This document shows positions 43,821-54,084 of a stretch of DNA of 64,000 nt, one piece after another. Position 1 is the first letter of the stretch, and the number at the start of each line of letters is the position of its first letter. Both the position numbers and the translations under genes were made by a program. The DNA lies in the NCBI GenBank assembly GCA_030770535.1, contig JASVEC010000073.1:1-64000 (forward strand), written 5' to 3'. This DNA comes from Batkoa obscura. Taxonomy: Eukaryota > Entomophthoromycota > Entomophthoromycetes > Entomophthorales > Batkoaceae. Below the pieces are notes generated by a model. It saw nothing but the letters and a program-made list of their open reading frames with translations, was not told the DNA's origin and did not search any database.

Positions 43821-44654
43821 ATGACTGAATCTATATTAAACTCATCCCAATTGATGGTATTACTTTTAGTGATTATAATCATTGTAGTGGTATTAATAAT
43901 ATATGTTGTTATTAAAAGTAAAAGGAGAAGAAGAGCACTGGTAGAAGATCCGGGATTATCGAACGGAGAAGTAGGCCAAGTTAGCAATCTATTAAATGAT
44001 TATCATAATCAATTAAGCTTTCATTTGACTTTGAACTTACTAGATAAAGTCATAGTTAGTGAACTTTTTAATTTATACTTTATGAAAGAATGTTGTATAC
44101 AATCGGGTCTACCTTTAACCCTTTCTCCATATTCTAAGTTTTATATTGAGGTTGAAATTATTTCTATAGAAGAAGATACAAATGTGATCTTTGGTTTAGC
44201 TTCAAAAGATGAAACCTGTTGTATTAAACCTGGTAAGAATATTAATTTCTCATGATAAATAAAATATTAATAAATTTTAGGAGAAATAGAAAATAGTATA
44301 GGTTATAGTTCAAATAATGGCAATATACAAGTTTATGGCAAAAAAAAGTATCCCTCAGTGAAATACGGTAAAAGTTTAAAACAAGGCGATATACTTGGTA
44401 TTGGTTATCAAAATTATACGAGACAAATTTATTTCACCAAAAATGGTTGTTTATTTCGACCATTAAAATTTCCAGCTAGTCAAGCTCCTTTAGGTGAAGT
44501 GTTCCCTACCATTTATTCCAGTGGTAAATGTCATCTGTATTTTAATAATGGCGCTAAACCATTCGTTTATTTTATTAATAATGTGGAACAAGAAATTTAT
44601 TATCCTTTACTTCCCCCACCACCCTACTCTGTTCCCTTACCTCCTTCATATTAG
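43821..44654 (+). CDS. Membrane SPRY protein with PPxY tail, Ssh4/Ear1-like (paralogue 4)
   Basis: Two exons (43821-44232, 44281-44654; 48-nt phase-1 intron) give 261 residues. A Leu/Ile/Val-rich membrane segment (about 11-32) is followed by KSKRRRRAL. The SPRY-type domain has VIFGLASK before the intron and GDILGIGYQNYTRQIYFTKNG and FPTIYSSGKCHLYFNNG after it. The tail is Pro-rich with two PPxY motifs: PPPY at 250-253 and PPSY as the last four residues (258-261). Having two motifs would favour tight binding to a multi-WW ligase such as Rsp5. Function is inferred from architecture. Confidence 0.82.
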
Positions 44655-45250
44655 TTTTTTATTTGCTTTCTTATCTGCTTTAAAGTTATTCATTAAAAAT
44701 TTGGTACTAATTGAATTTATCGATTCTACCGTTATCTTACAGTACTAATATATTAATCAAGTTTAAAACTTATTATTCTATAGGCATTTTGATCCTACTT
44801 ATTATAATTACAAAATTAACAAGGTTAAACTATTCGTATATTATTAATATCAAATAAAAGCCATGAGACTCTAATAGTTTCACAAGTTAATAAAACAATA
44901 ATTCTATTTCCGAAATTTTCAACTATTGTCTAACCTTAAATAATAAAAATTTATAAGGAGGGAGAACATAAAGAAGAACAGTTGTTAAATTTATGATGAG
45001 CTAATAAACTTGATAAAAGCAGATTAAAAAGATTAAGGACATATTAAACCAAATATTCGACTTATAGATTTAAAATTAAAATAACATATCTATGTATAAA
45101 ACAATCAATTGTTAATTATTACTTAAAAATTGATTAAATACAGGTTAATCTTTTTCCATTTTTGATATCTTGTAAGTGATAGAGGCTAAGCATCATTTTT
45201 TAGTTAATCATTCAAATTTAACATAAAACGACTTAGAATATATAAAAAGT
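44655..45250. other. Intergenic stretch
   Basis: AT-rich spacer with no recognisable feature. Confidence 0.4.
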
Positions 45251-45322
45251 TGACCAGCAGAGGAGTCGAACCTCTAACCTCTAGATCTGGAGTCCAACGC
45301 GCTACCATTGCGCCAGCTAGCC
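45251..45322 (-). tRNA. tRNA-Trp (anticodon CCA), copy 2
   Basis: Identical to the copy at 33835-33906 across all 72 nt, with the same TTTTT terminator on its 3' side. Flanks share a loose T-rich motif on the 5' side (TTTTTAGA) and then diverge. Confidence 0.93.
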
Positions 45323-46224
45323 AAATTCCTTTTTAGAAATCGTTTTTTCTTACACTTTCGCTTCATTAATTATATTTATAGCTATTATTATTGATAGGGA
45401 AATTTTATCACATAGATTAATGAATGTAATTTTTCACGTAATTAGTGTAAGTGATATATTTAATTAGACTAAAAGGGGGATTTCGATGGGTCAGATACAT
45501 AAAATTCTATGCAACATCATACTGAAATATCCCAATAACTACTACTTTTGACCAGTTCAAGTTTGTTTTTTTGACTTAATAATAATTTTTATTAGCTTTA
45601 GTAAAAATAAACTGTAGCTTCTTAATTATAATACAGTCATTACTTTCATATAAGATTAATAATATAGATTATCATCAAATAAAATTGATTTAGAGTTAGA
45701 TGTACTACTATTGCAGCAACTGATTATTGGAATTGGATTTTTTTCTTATATTCTTATTTTCTCAACATTATTTATACTATATCAAAATTTCCAATTGAAA
45801 GTTTAGTAAAATTATCATTATTTAAACAATTTATTTTAACAATAAATCCATTAGTATTTTATCAAGGTAGGAAGGATGTAAAAAGCAAGAATAAAGTTGG
45901 TTTTTAAGCATAGCATGGATTTCAACATAGGCTAAGGTCAATGGCCTTAAATAATAATGGTTTTAGAACGTATCCTGACACATAAACTTAAAACTGTGTA
46001 TTCTAGAACTAATATTATCTAGAGTTCGGATTTTAACATTTATTTTAGGGTTAGAAACTGCATAAAATAGAATTGATTTATGGTGATTGGATTAAAACAA
46101 TGCGTTTACAGCAGATTATTTGTTTGGGGATAGTTTAACTAAGTTAAAATTCATCAATTTTTGTTGTTTGTCAAAGGGTCTGAACATTTTTTATAAAAAG
46201 AGTATAGTTGGTAGTAATAACATA

Positions 46225-46328
46225 TATGGGGATGTTTTTTTGACTTCATTACTTTTTCCATCTTTTAAGTGCTATTTGAGTGGAAAAATTGTTAGTAAAA
46301 TTCTTAAATACAGAAATAGATCCCCATA
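46225..46328 (-). mobile_element. Foldback MITE, complete
   Basis: Ends are TATGGGGATGT and AGATCCCCATA, with a canonical interior. It is flanked by ATATA on both sides. Confidence 0.95.
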
Positions 46329-47200
46329 TATTTAATTTTTGAGATAGTATAATATTCTAATATTCATAACAACATGTCATTTTTTGATTCTTTTAAAAAG
46401 CATATGGGTTTATTATAATATATATATTATAGTAAATGGTATTATTCAATGTTTAAAATATTAATAAGATCCATTGATTATATAAGAACAATAGTAATAA
46501 TTTAAATTGTAAGACTTATTGTTTATCCTATTTAAACGTATTTTAACTGATAGTTATTCATATCACAATATTGATGTTAGTATTAGTAATACATAATATT
46601 ATTTTATCTTATAAGTTTAAACCATACAATTTAACTTGTATATGTCTTAAAACTACGAACGCTTTTGTATCTAAAGGTATAATATATATTAAAACATAGT
46701 ATGACTATTACTGCTTTTTTTATCTTTACTACTATGGGGAATTGTTTATCCATTTCCTCAACCTAAAACTGATATTTAAATGTTGTATAATTAAGAGTGT
46801 GAAAATAAACTACATTAATTAAAAAAAGCCTACATTAGCCATCGAAACAAGAAAACTAAACAAATACATTAAATACCTAAAAATCAATTAATCAAAAACA
46901 TATCATCGATTATATTAAGGAGTAATAATAGATAAAAAGGATTTTAAACAAATAATTCTGGAGTAAAATAATTAAAACTCCAAAGACTTGGCAAACCTTT
47001 AAAATTAATAATTGGCTTAAATTTAGATCTTGGAAACTAAATAAGGTAAGCCTTTAAATTGAAATTGAGGACTTTTAGGCTTATCAAACATATGGAAAAA
47101 GTAAACAGCATAAAATTGAATGTAATGATGGCTTAAATTATGTTAACCTATTATAGATGATCAATAATATGCTCTAGCTTCTAGAAAAAAACCCAACAAG

Positions 47201-47209
47201 TATATATAG
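47201..47209 (+). promoter_or_regulatory. TATA box of the GH17 gene
   Basis: TATATATAG, 43-51 bp upstream of the ATG; the spacing fits the other TATA-bearing genes in the window. Confidence 0.6.
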
Positions 47210-47251
47210 AATGATATTTCAATTTAAACCCTTGTTCAACTTTTATCAATA

Positions 47252-48418
47252 ATGAAATGGTACTATCTTTTATTAATAAGCTGGAATCTCACTGAGATCA
47301 ATAGCTTATATAGTCCTTATTCAAATGATTTTATTTATAGCAATAGTTTAATAAGCCAATCTTCAAAGTTAGTTTCTAACAGTGATTTGAATGATTATAG
47401 TAATGCCAATAATAATAATAATAACTATTTAATTAATGCCCCCGGGTATACTACTGGTAGTACTACCACAACTAATAATAATATGACTAATTATAGTAAC
47501 AATAGTAATAATAGTAATAATGGTAATAATAGTATGACAATAAGCTATAAAGAGAATAAAGTAATCAATGGATTGAATTATTCACCATTTAACACAAATA
47601 ATAATTGTAAAACTCAAAGTGATATGGAAACGGATTTAATATTAATAAATAAAATGACAAATAAAATACGTTTATATAGTAATGATTGTAATCAAATAGA
47701 AATGGTATTACAAATAATAGCTCAAAAAAGATTAAGTATGAAAGTATTATTAGGAATATGGATAAGAGGTGGGCAACAAAAAATTGAACAGGGAAGTTCT
47801 GCGATTATCAATGTATTGACTAAAAACCCAAGTTATGCTAATTATGTGTTAGGGGTAACTGTAGGCAATGAAGAGTTATTTAATGGAATGAATGTAAATC
47901 AATTAGTTAATAATATAATTTATGTACGCCAACAGTTTCAAAAAAATAAAATTAATAATGTAATAATTAGTACTGTTGAAGTAGGAGATAAATGGTGTGA
48001 TCAATTGGTTAAAGTTTGTGATACTGTTTTTGCCAATTTATATTCATATTTTGGACCAAATCCAACACCTAGTAATGATATAACTCAAGTAATGACACAA
48101 GCAGTTCAATCTGTTTTAGATCAAGCTACAAATTTGATCAATAAATATCAACGTAATGTCACTATATCAGAAACTGGATGGCCATCTAATGGATCTCCTG
48201 ATAAAAACCAAGCTACTTTTGCACCAGCTAGTACCCAGAATCAAGCCTTATTTTTAAAAGGATTTATTTGTAAAGCTAAAAAAATGAATTTAGACTATTA
48301 CTTATTGGAAGCATTAGATTCTACTTGGAAATCAGGACCTAGTATTGAAAAGAATTTCGGTATTATGGACCAAAATCATAATTTTAAAGGGTTTAACCCA
48401 TTGCTTTTATCTTGTTAA
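47252..48418 (+). CDS. GH17 beta-1,3-glucanase/glucanosyltransferase, secreted
   Basis: This 388-residue intronless protein starts with a signal peptide (about 1-18). A Ser/Asn-rich linker with NNS and poly-Asn runs (about 25-98) follows. The GH17 barrel begins NGLNYSPF and includes IRLYSNDCNQIE. The acid/base is Glu207 in VTVGNEELF and the nucleophile Glu307 in ISETGWPSNG. The end carries FGIMDQNHNFKG. Fungal GH17 enzymes (Bgl2, Scw4/10, Mp65-like) cut or join wall beta-1,3-glucan. There is no GPI signal at the C-terminus, so it is probably soluble in the wall. The hydrophilic linker is unusual in placing the catalytic domain far from the N-terminus. Confidence 0.92.
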   Translation: MKWYYLLLISWNLTEINSLYSPYSNDFIYSNSLISQSSKLVSNSDLNDYSNANNNNNNYLINAPGYTTGSTTTTNNNMTNYSNNSNNSNNGNNSMTISYKENKVINGLNYSPFNTNNNCKTQSDMETDLILINKMTNKIRLYSNDCNQIEMVLQIIAQKRLSMKVLLGIWIRGGQQKIEQGSSAIINVLTKNPSYANYVLGVTVGNEELFNGMNVNQLVNNIIYVRQQFQKNKINNVIISTVEVGDKWCDQLVKVCDTVFANLYSYFGPNPTPSNDITQVMTQAVQSVLDQATNLINKYQRNVTISETGWPSNGSPDKNQATFAPASTQNQALFLKGFICKAKKMNLDYYLLEALDSTWKSGPSIEKNFGIMDQNHNFKGFNPLLLSC

Positions 48419-48605
48419 GTCATTAATAAATAATAAAACTTCTTTCTTAAAATAAATTACTTGTGTTTTTTTTTCTTATAATGTAAAGTTTAATAAGATT
48501 TAATTATCTAAATTTATGAATAAAATTAACTACATTCAAATTTCCAATTAATCATATGAAGGTGTATTTTTGTGCTTAATAAAGTAAAATAAGTATAAAT
48601 CATGA

Positions 48606-48692
48606 TATGGGGATGTTTTTTTGGCTTCATTATTTTTTCCATCTTTCAAGCACTATTTGAGTGGAAAAATTGCTAATAAAATTCTTATATTT
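48606..48692 (-). mobile_element. Foldback MITE, right end missing
   Basis: Left end TATGGGGATGT and interior are canonical to AAATTCTTATA. The ACATCCCC end is absent. Confidence 0.85.
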
Positions 48693-49277
48693 CAAGCATT
48701 ATATTAATATCTAGTCTATTTATACTGAATATAATTATTCTACCATCTTTTTAGAAACTAAGGATATTATAAAATAAATAATTTTAAAGAGTATTTAATA
48801 ACTTATAATGTTATATTCTTGCACATATTGTAATATTATTAGTATTTTAGAAGCATACAATAAAATTTTATTGATACAAAATCTTATTTTAAAAATCAAA
48901 ATCAAAATTAAAATCAAAATTAAAATGTATGCCATTCCTTTAAAATGACTATCAAATTATTCTTAAACTTTTAAAACTTATAACATTTTAAGAAGCCTTT
49001 ATTGACCATCCTTAATAACAATTTTATGATTTCTGATATTTTTAACAATAAAAGTAATAAAAATAAAGTTACCAAACTAATTATAAGACTAAAAATGTTA
49101 TTAAATAATGATAACTAATAAAAATATACATTCAATATTAGTATTAATATTATAAATACTATAATTCATTAGATAAATCGCCACACTTCTTTAACAATTT
49201 GATATATCATGAACAATTTATAATTATGAATCAAATTTTAATGACTTTAAGCATTTTATCACCATTTTGAAATAAAA

Positions 49278-49382
49278 TATGGGGATGTTTTTTTTGGCTT
49301 TATTACTTTTTCTATCTTTTGAGCGCTATTTGAGTGGAATTTTTTTTAGTAAAACTCTTAAATACAAAAGTACACCCCCATA
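49278..49382 (-). mobile_element. Foldback MITE, complete
   Basis: Ends are TATGGGGATGT and ACACCCCCATA, with AGCGCT at the centre. It lies about 300 bp upstream of the next gene. Confidence 0.92.
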
Positions 49383-49525
49383 TCTATAATTGTAAATAAA
49401 AGTACTTACTATTATGAATAACTCTCTAATAAGAATATAAGTTCTTGATAGTATAAATACAAACTCTTAAAAACACAATGACTGTCCGGGTAATTGCTCT
49501 CCATCATCATTATGTCAAAATTGAC

Positions 49526-49533
49526 TATAAATA
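49526..49533 (+). promoter_or_regulatory. TATA box, solenoid gene B1
   Basis: TATAAATA 58 bp upstream of the ATG. The paralogue at 51264 has the same octamer 59 bp upstream. Confidence 0.6.
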
Positions 49534-49583
49534 CTGAACGATAATGTTTCAAAATAATAGAGATAATTCAAAATAATAATAAA

Positions 49584-50750
49584 ATGAATAATAAAAGTGA
49601 TTTTTTTGAAACTAATAAGTCAAAACCACAACCAAAGATATCAAGGAAAATGATTTTAATTATTGTTGGGATTTTGTTATTACTATTAAGTATAGTGTTA
49701 GTGATTTTATTCAGTTTAAATATAATGAGTGAGAGTGGGACTTTACGTTGTATAGCAACAAAACCATTTGGTATTAAAGAAGAGTTTCAGTTTGATCCTA
49801 ATACCTATGATTCATTAGATATAAATTTAGGAGGTTATGTTCAGAATAGTAGCATTAGATTTGAACGTCATAGTTCCGATTTAATTGTTATTGATAAAAA
49901 ATTGTTTGCTGGAGATCGATTTGATATTAATGCTCTGAAGGCTTATTATGTCAACGAGGATAAAAGTTACAAGTTTACAATAAATGATGGAAGAGAAAAT
50001 ACCAGTGGTCATAACCAATATGATTGTTTTCGTGCAGATTTAACAGTTAAAATACCCAAAAGTTTAAATATCTTTAGTTATTTGAGGATGGATGTTTATC
50101 GAACCGATATAGATTTAGATTTTGATGGTAAATTGAATATAGATGACCTAAAATTGAGTGTAATCCATGGAAATGTCAAAATAATCAATAGTAATGTTAA
50201 AGTGAGTGAATTGACAGTCCGTCACGGTGATTTAGTAATTAAAGATAGTAGGATTAATTCCTCTATAGTCAAAAGTCATCTTGCTGATATAAAATATTTT
50301 AATTTAACTCTTTCAAACATTAAATTAGAAAACTCATATGGCAATGTAATTATAAGCAATTCTAAATTAAACGAAATTAAAATAGATTGTGAACATGGAG
50401 ATATCAAACTAAACGTGGGTGGAACTAAAAAAGTTCAATTAAAGAATTCCCATGGAAATATTAATATTGAAGCTAATGATATTCAGCAAGATGTTAAAGA
50501 TGTTAGCTATGAGATTAGAAACAGCTATGGGGATACGACATTGAAGTTTACTTCCTTATTTGATAATAGTTTTTTCATAACTAACAATGAAGGCTCTGCC
50601 AAGTTAAATTATAAAGGGAATAAAAAATTGATCCACATGTTAAAGGATGAAGAAGGAGCTAAATCTGGGTCTATTGGGGAAGATCAAAATGGTATCAATC
50701 AAATCAAGATTCAAAATGATAATGAAGATGCTCAGCTTTCTTTCTTATAG
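49584..50750 (+). CDS. Single-pass membrane protein with beta-solenoid ectodomain (tandem copy 1)
   Basis: This 388-residue intronless protein has a basic tail (1-21), a Leu/Ile/Val-rich membrane segment (about 22-48), then the ectodomain. The conserved KPFGIKEEFQFD and LGGYVQNSSIRFERH recall ETFEFN and KFARHDS in the gene at 9067. The solenoid has recurring turns of the HGD/HGN/YGD type (VIHGNVKI, RHGDLVI, SYGNVII, EHGDIKL, SHGNINI, SYGDTTL). It is of the DUF4097 putative-adhesin type. It forms a tandem pair with the next gene (513 bp gap) and shares its TATA box and upstream motifs. The role is unknown; surface display is inferred. Confidence 0.78.
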   Translation: MNNKSDFFETNKSKPQPKISRKMILIIVGILLLLLSIVLVILFSLNIMSESGTLRCIATKPFGIKEEFQFDPNTYDSLDINLGGYVQNSSIRFERHSSDLIVIDKKLFAGDRFDINALKAYYVNEDKSYKFTINDGRENTSGHNQYDCFRADLTVKIPKSLNIFSYLRMDVYRTDIDLDFDGKLNIDDLKLSVIHGNVKIINSNVKVSELTVRHGDLVIKDSRINSSIVKSHLADIKYFNLTLSNIKLENSYGNVIISNSKLNEIKIDCEHGDIKLNVGGTKKVQLKNSHGNINIEANDIQQDVKDVSYEIRNSYGDTTLKFTSLFDNSFFITNNEGSAKLNYKGNKKLIHMLKDEEGAKSGSIGEDQNGINQIKIQNDNEDAQLSFL

Positions 50751-50775
50751 TTTATGTACGACTCAAATAAATTCA

Positions 50776-50881
50776 TATGTAGATGTATTTTTTTGTTGAA
50801 GAATTTTATCAACAATCTTTCTGCTCAAACAATGTTTAAAAGATGGAAAAAGTGATAAAACCAAAAAAAAACATTCCCATA
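50776..50881 (+). mobile_element. Foldback MITE, complete
   Basis: Ends are TATGTAGATGT and ACATTCCCATA. It lies in the probable 3' UTR or terminator zone of the upstream gene. Confidence 0.9.
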
Positions 50882-51204
50882 TGTTAAAGCAAATGAATAA
50901 AACCAAATTTATAATAATTTTCCAATTTGATAATTTTAGAATAGTTATTTATAGACTATCTATATGACAAGTAATTTAGTTTTAATTTAGTGCTTAAAAA
51001 TTATATAAAACAAACATCTTAACTTTTTCCTAAATACTAAATTTAGTTGAGTCCAAATTCTTAACTTTTTCCTAAATGCCAAATTTGGATTTATTTAATA
51101 CAAAATAGTATTAAGGGTTATGAGTGTTCTTGGCAGAATAAGTACAAGCTTTTAAAGAAGCGATAATTATCTAGGTAGTGGCATTTCGTTATATTAAACA
51201 AAAC

Positions 51205-51212
51205 TATAAATA
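51205..51212 (+). promoter_or_regulatory. TATA box, solenoid gene B2
   Basis: TATAAATA 59 bp upstream of the ATG, as in the paralogue. Confidence 0.6.
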
Positions 51213-51263
51213 GTGAAAAAAATCTTTGAAAATAAGATAAACTAACTTAAAAACAATAATTCA

Positions 51264-52544
51264 ATGAATAGTAAAAGTAACATCGTTGAGAGTAATCAAC
51301 CAAAAGCAAAATCAAGGGTAATGAAGAAGACGATTATAATTGGTACTATAATTATATTAGTAACATTAGGAGTATTGATGGGTATTTTATTTGGTTTAAA
51401 TTTGGTTGGCAGCAATAGAATGTATGATTGTGTAGCAACAAAACCATTTTCTATTAAAGAAGAATTCCAATTTGACACTAATAGTTATAAATCATTAGCT
51501 ATTAACTTAGGCGGTTATGTTCGTAATAGTAGTGTTAAATTTGAACGTCATGATTCCAATTTAATTATTATTGATAAAAAATTATTTGTCAGTGAGAAAT
51601 TTGATATCAATCTTTTAAGAGCTTATTATGTTAACGAAGATAACACTTATAAATTTACAATAAATGATGGAAGAGATAATGTCAGTGGTTTTGATAGATA
51701 TGATTGTTTTAAAGCAGATTTGATAGTTAAAATACCTGAAAGTTTAGATATTTTTAGTTATTTAGGGATGAATACATATCAAACCAATTTAGATTTAAAT
51801 TTTAATGGTAAGTTGAATTTAAATGATTTGAAATTGAGTGTAAGTCATGGAGATGTTAAATTGATTAATAATAATATTAAAACTGCAGAACTTAATATTA
51901 GCCATGGTGATTTGGAAGCAAGAGATACTCAAATTGAATCGAATACTTTAAACATTGACCATGGGGATTCTTCTTTCCATAAAGTTACAATTAAAAACAA
52001 CATCAGTAAAGGTTCTCATGGTGATTTGATAACAAAGGAGAGTAAAATAGATTCTTCTTTAATAAAAAATCAACATGGAAATATTGAATACTATAATACA
52101 ACACTATCAAGTGTTGAGGCAGAAAATTCACACGGCGATGTAATTATAAACAATTCTAAATTAAATGAAATTAAAGTGGATTGTGAACATGGGGCTATTA
52201 AGTTAAATGTAAGTAAAACTAAGAAAACTCAATTAAAGAACTCACATGGTTATATTGAAGTAGACGTTAACGATATTCAACAAAACGATAAAGATTTAAA
52301 TTATCAGACTAAAAATAGTCACGGAGAGACTTTATTGAAATTTAATTTTTTATTTGATAATAATTTCTTTATAACTAATAATAAAGGATCAATTAATTTA
52401 AATTATAAAAGCAATGAGAGGTCTATTCATATGTTAAAAGATGAAGAAAAAGTTAAATCTGGCTATATCGGAGAAAATCAAAATAGTGGTAATGAAATTA
52501 GTATTCAAAGCGAACACGGAGATGTACAACTTTCTTTCTTATAA
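51264..52544 (+). CDS. Single-pass membrane protein with beta-solenoid ectodomain (tandem copy 2)
   Basis: This 426-residue intronless protein is clearly homologous to the preceding gene over its full length. It has a basic tail, a membrane segment (about 22-48), KPFSIKEEFQFD, and the LGGYVRNSSVKFERH block. The ectodomain is 38 residues longer because of extra solenoid turns around SHGDLEARDTQIES, DHGDSSFHKVTI and SHGDLITKESK. Its turns are more regular than in copy 1, mostly SHGD or HGD, which suggests either recent expansion here or loss in copy 1. It ends HGDVQLSFL, where copy 1 ends NEDAQLSFL. Confidence 0.8.
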   Translation: MNSKSNIVESNQPKAKSRVMKKTIIIGTIIILVTLGVLMGILFGLNLVGSNRMYDCVATKPFSIKEEFQFDTNSYKSLAINLGGYVRNSSVKFERHDSNLIIIDKKLFVSEKFDINLLRAYYVNEDNTYKFTINDGRDNVSGFDRYDCFKADLIVKIPESLDIFSYLGMNTYQTNLDLNFNGKLNLNDLKLSVSHGDVKLINNNIKTAELNISHGDLEARDTQIESNTLNIDHGDSSFHKVTIKNNISKGSHGDLITKESKIDSSLIKNQHGNIEYYNTTLSSVEAENSHGDVIINNSKLNEIKVDCEHGAIKLNVSKTKKTQLKNSHGYIEVDVNDIQQNDKDLNYQTKNSHGETLLKFNFLFDNNFFITNNKGSINLNYKSNERSIHMLKDEEKVKSGYIGENQNSGNEISIQSEHGDVQLSFL

Positions 52545-52928
52545 TCTCATGTATAGTTTAAATAAATTCATATTTCTTTCTTTTTACTTTTTAATTTATA
52601 TTATCTATTTAGTTGGGATTATATTTAATTTAAACATATAGGGATGTTTTTTTGGCTTCATTACTTTTTCCACTTTTTAAGCGCTATTTGAGTGGAAAAA
52701 TTAGTAAAATTCTTGAATGCAAAAATACATCCCCATATTAAAATTTTATACGTTATAAAATAAATTCATGGATAATTGAATATTAGTTGAATAAATTTTA
52801 TTACATTAAAAGTAAGAAAGAACATCAAATACTTTTTGACCCCTCATAACGAATTAATATTAGTACATATCCTATCAATGATTTTTCTCTAGCTTCTTTC
52901 TTTAATTTGCTTTTACTTTAGTTTATTT
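52545..52928. other. Intergenic stretch with one MITE
   Basis: It holds the MITE at 52637-52737 and nothing else. Confidence 0.5.
52637..52737 (-). mobile_element. Foldback MITE, complete
   Basis: Ends are TATAGGGATGT and ACATCCCCATA. There is a 4-base internal deletion near the AAAAATTAGTAAAAT segment. Confidence 0.92.
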
Positions 52929-53335
52929 CTACTTGAATTTACTACATGAACTATCTCTTGATTGATCATATGGATGGCTTGGGCCTTCCTCTTTTGGCCT
53001 ATTATTTGAACTACCGCCAGTAGGCTAGTTGGATATCAGCTTTTTGATGGATTTGAATTTAGTATGTATGTATTTATGTATTAGATGACTTTAATTATAG
53101 TAGATATAAACTGTATAGATCTTTCTCATTTTTAATAACACTTCCACTTTTACTGTCATGGCTCTTTTTCTTTCTATAAATGATACCTTTCAATTGTTTG
53201 ATATGAGGGATTAGAATCGAATCAGCACAAAATGACACACTCTTTGTTTAGTAGATGGTCTTAGTTGCTGTTTTGTTATAGGATTGTTGTTTTTATGGTT
53301 TACTTCGTCTACAAAGATCATTAATCCCATTGTAA
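52929..53335 (-). pseudogene. Secreted family B, copy 1 (broken)
   Basis: Read on the minus strand in several frames it gives YNGINDLCRRSKP, KTATKTIY and a C-terminal SSNNRPKEEGPSHPYDQSRDSSC. The first two align with YNGGNDPYRKLKP and KTVTKVVYHTK in the copy at 55162, and the end keeps the Arg-x-Asp/Ser...Cys pattern near the stop. No start codon or signal peptide is preserved. It is heavily decayed, and its function is unknown. Confidence 0.5.
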
Positions 53336-53610
53336 CTATTATATACAAAGATCTGTAGTTAAAGTGGAATGGGAGAAGTTATACTAATTACTCCATAACG
53401 AGTGAGTAATAGTTATTATCATTAAAATAAAATTCATTGATTTTGTTAAATATTATAACCATAAACTTCAACGCTCTTGTATTATATACATCTATGAAAA
53501 CATAGTCGTCTGTATATCATATAATTCATTGCATCAGAGAAATACATCAAATACTCTACATATATCAATTAATCAAATATAACCGATTAGTTATATGTTT
53601 GTTTTTAATA

Positions 53611-53715
53611 TACGGGGATGTATTTTTGTTTTTAAGAATTTCACTAACAAATTTTCCGCTCAAATAGCGCTTAAAAGATGGAAAAAATGCTGAAGCTAAA
53701 AAAGACATCCCCATA
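53611..53715 (+). mobile_element. Foldback MITE, complete
   Basis: Ends are TACGGGGATGT and ACATCCCCATA, with AGCGCT at the centre. Confidence 0.93.
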
Positions 53716-53790
53716 CTATTTAAAATATTTAATAAAATGACAAAATTATTTTGACTATTTCTATAATTAATGAGTCTATTGAATTGTCAA

Positions 53791-53893
53791 TATGGAGATG
53801 TATTTTTTTGTTTAAGAATTTTATTAACAATCTTTCCACCCAAATAGCACTTAAAAAAGGGAAAGGTAATAAAATCAAAAAAACATCCCCATA
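53791..53893 (+). mobile_element. Foldback MITE, complete
   Basis: Ends are TATGGAGATGT and ACATCCCCATA. It lies 75 bp after the previous copy in the same orientation but differs at many positions, so it is an independent insertion. Confidence 0.93.
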
Positions 53894-53964
53894 TATTATT
53901 AATTCTCCAATTAATAATGTAAATTGGGAGATTTTTTTGAGTTACGTGTCTAAAGCAGTGTTTA

Positions 53965-54084
53965 TTAAGATCTAAAAATCTAGAAAATCAATATAAGGAT
54001 GCAAGAACATTTGAGACAGTAGAGACACCAAGACCAGATGAACTCTTGGAAAGGATTTTCATTCTTCAACGGAAGTCCATATAA
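53965..54084 (+). pseudogene. Unidentified coding-like remnant
   Basis: An open stretch without a start codon reads LENQYKDARTFETVETPRP then DELLERIFILQRKSI and a stop. Its composition (Glu, Arg, Pro, Asp) is unlike random translation of this AT-rich DNA. I do not recognise the family; it could be a relic of a transposable element or a host gene. Confidence 0.3.

Larger units (their letters stand above)
45323..47251. other. Intergenic stretch with one MITE
   Basis: It holds the MITE at 46225-46328. A TATATATAG box at 47201-47209 sits 51 bp upstream of the GH17 ATG. I see nothing else. Confidence 0.5.
48419..49583. other. Intergenic stretch with two MITEs
   Basis: It holds a truncated MITE (48606-48692), a stray MITE-like left end at about 48555-48580 and a complete MITE (49278-49382). 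A short AAAATC/AAAATT repeat lies at 48891-48926. A TATAAATA box is at 49526. Confidence 0.6.
50751..51263. other. Spacer of the tandem solenoid pair with one MITE
   Basis: It holds a MITE at 50776-50881 starting 26 bp after the stop codon. A direct repeat (CTTAACTTTTTCCTAAAT) occurs at about 51018 and 51059. A TATAAATA box is at 51205. Confidence 0.6.
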
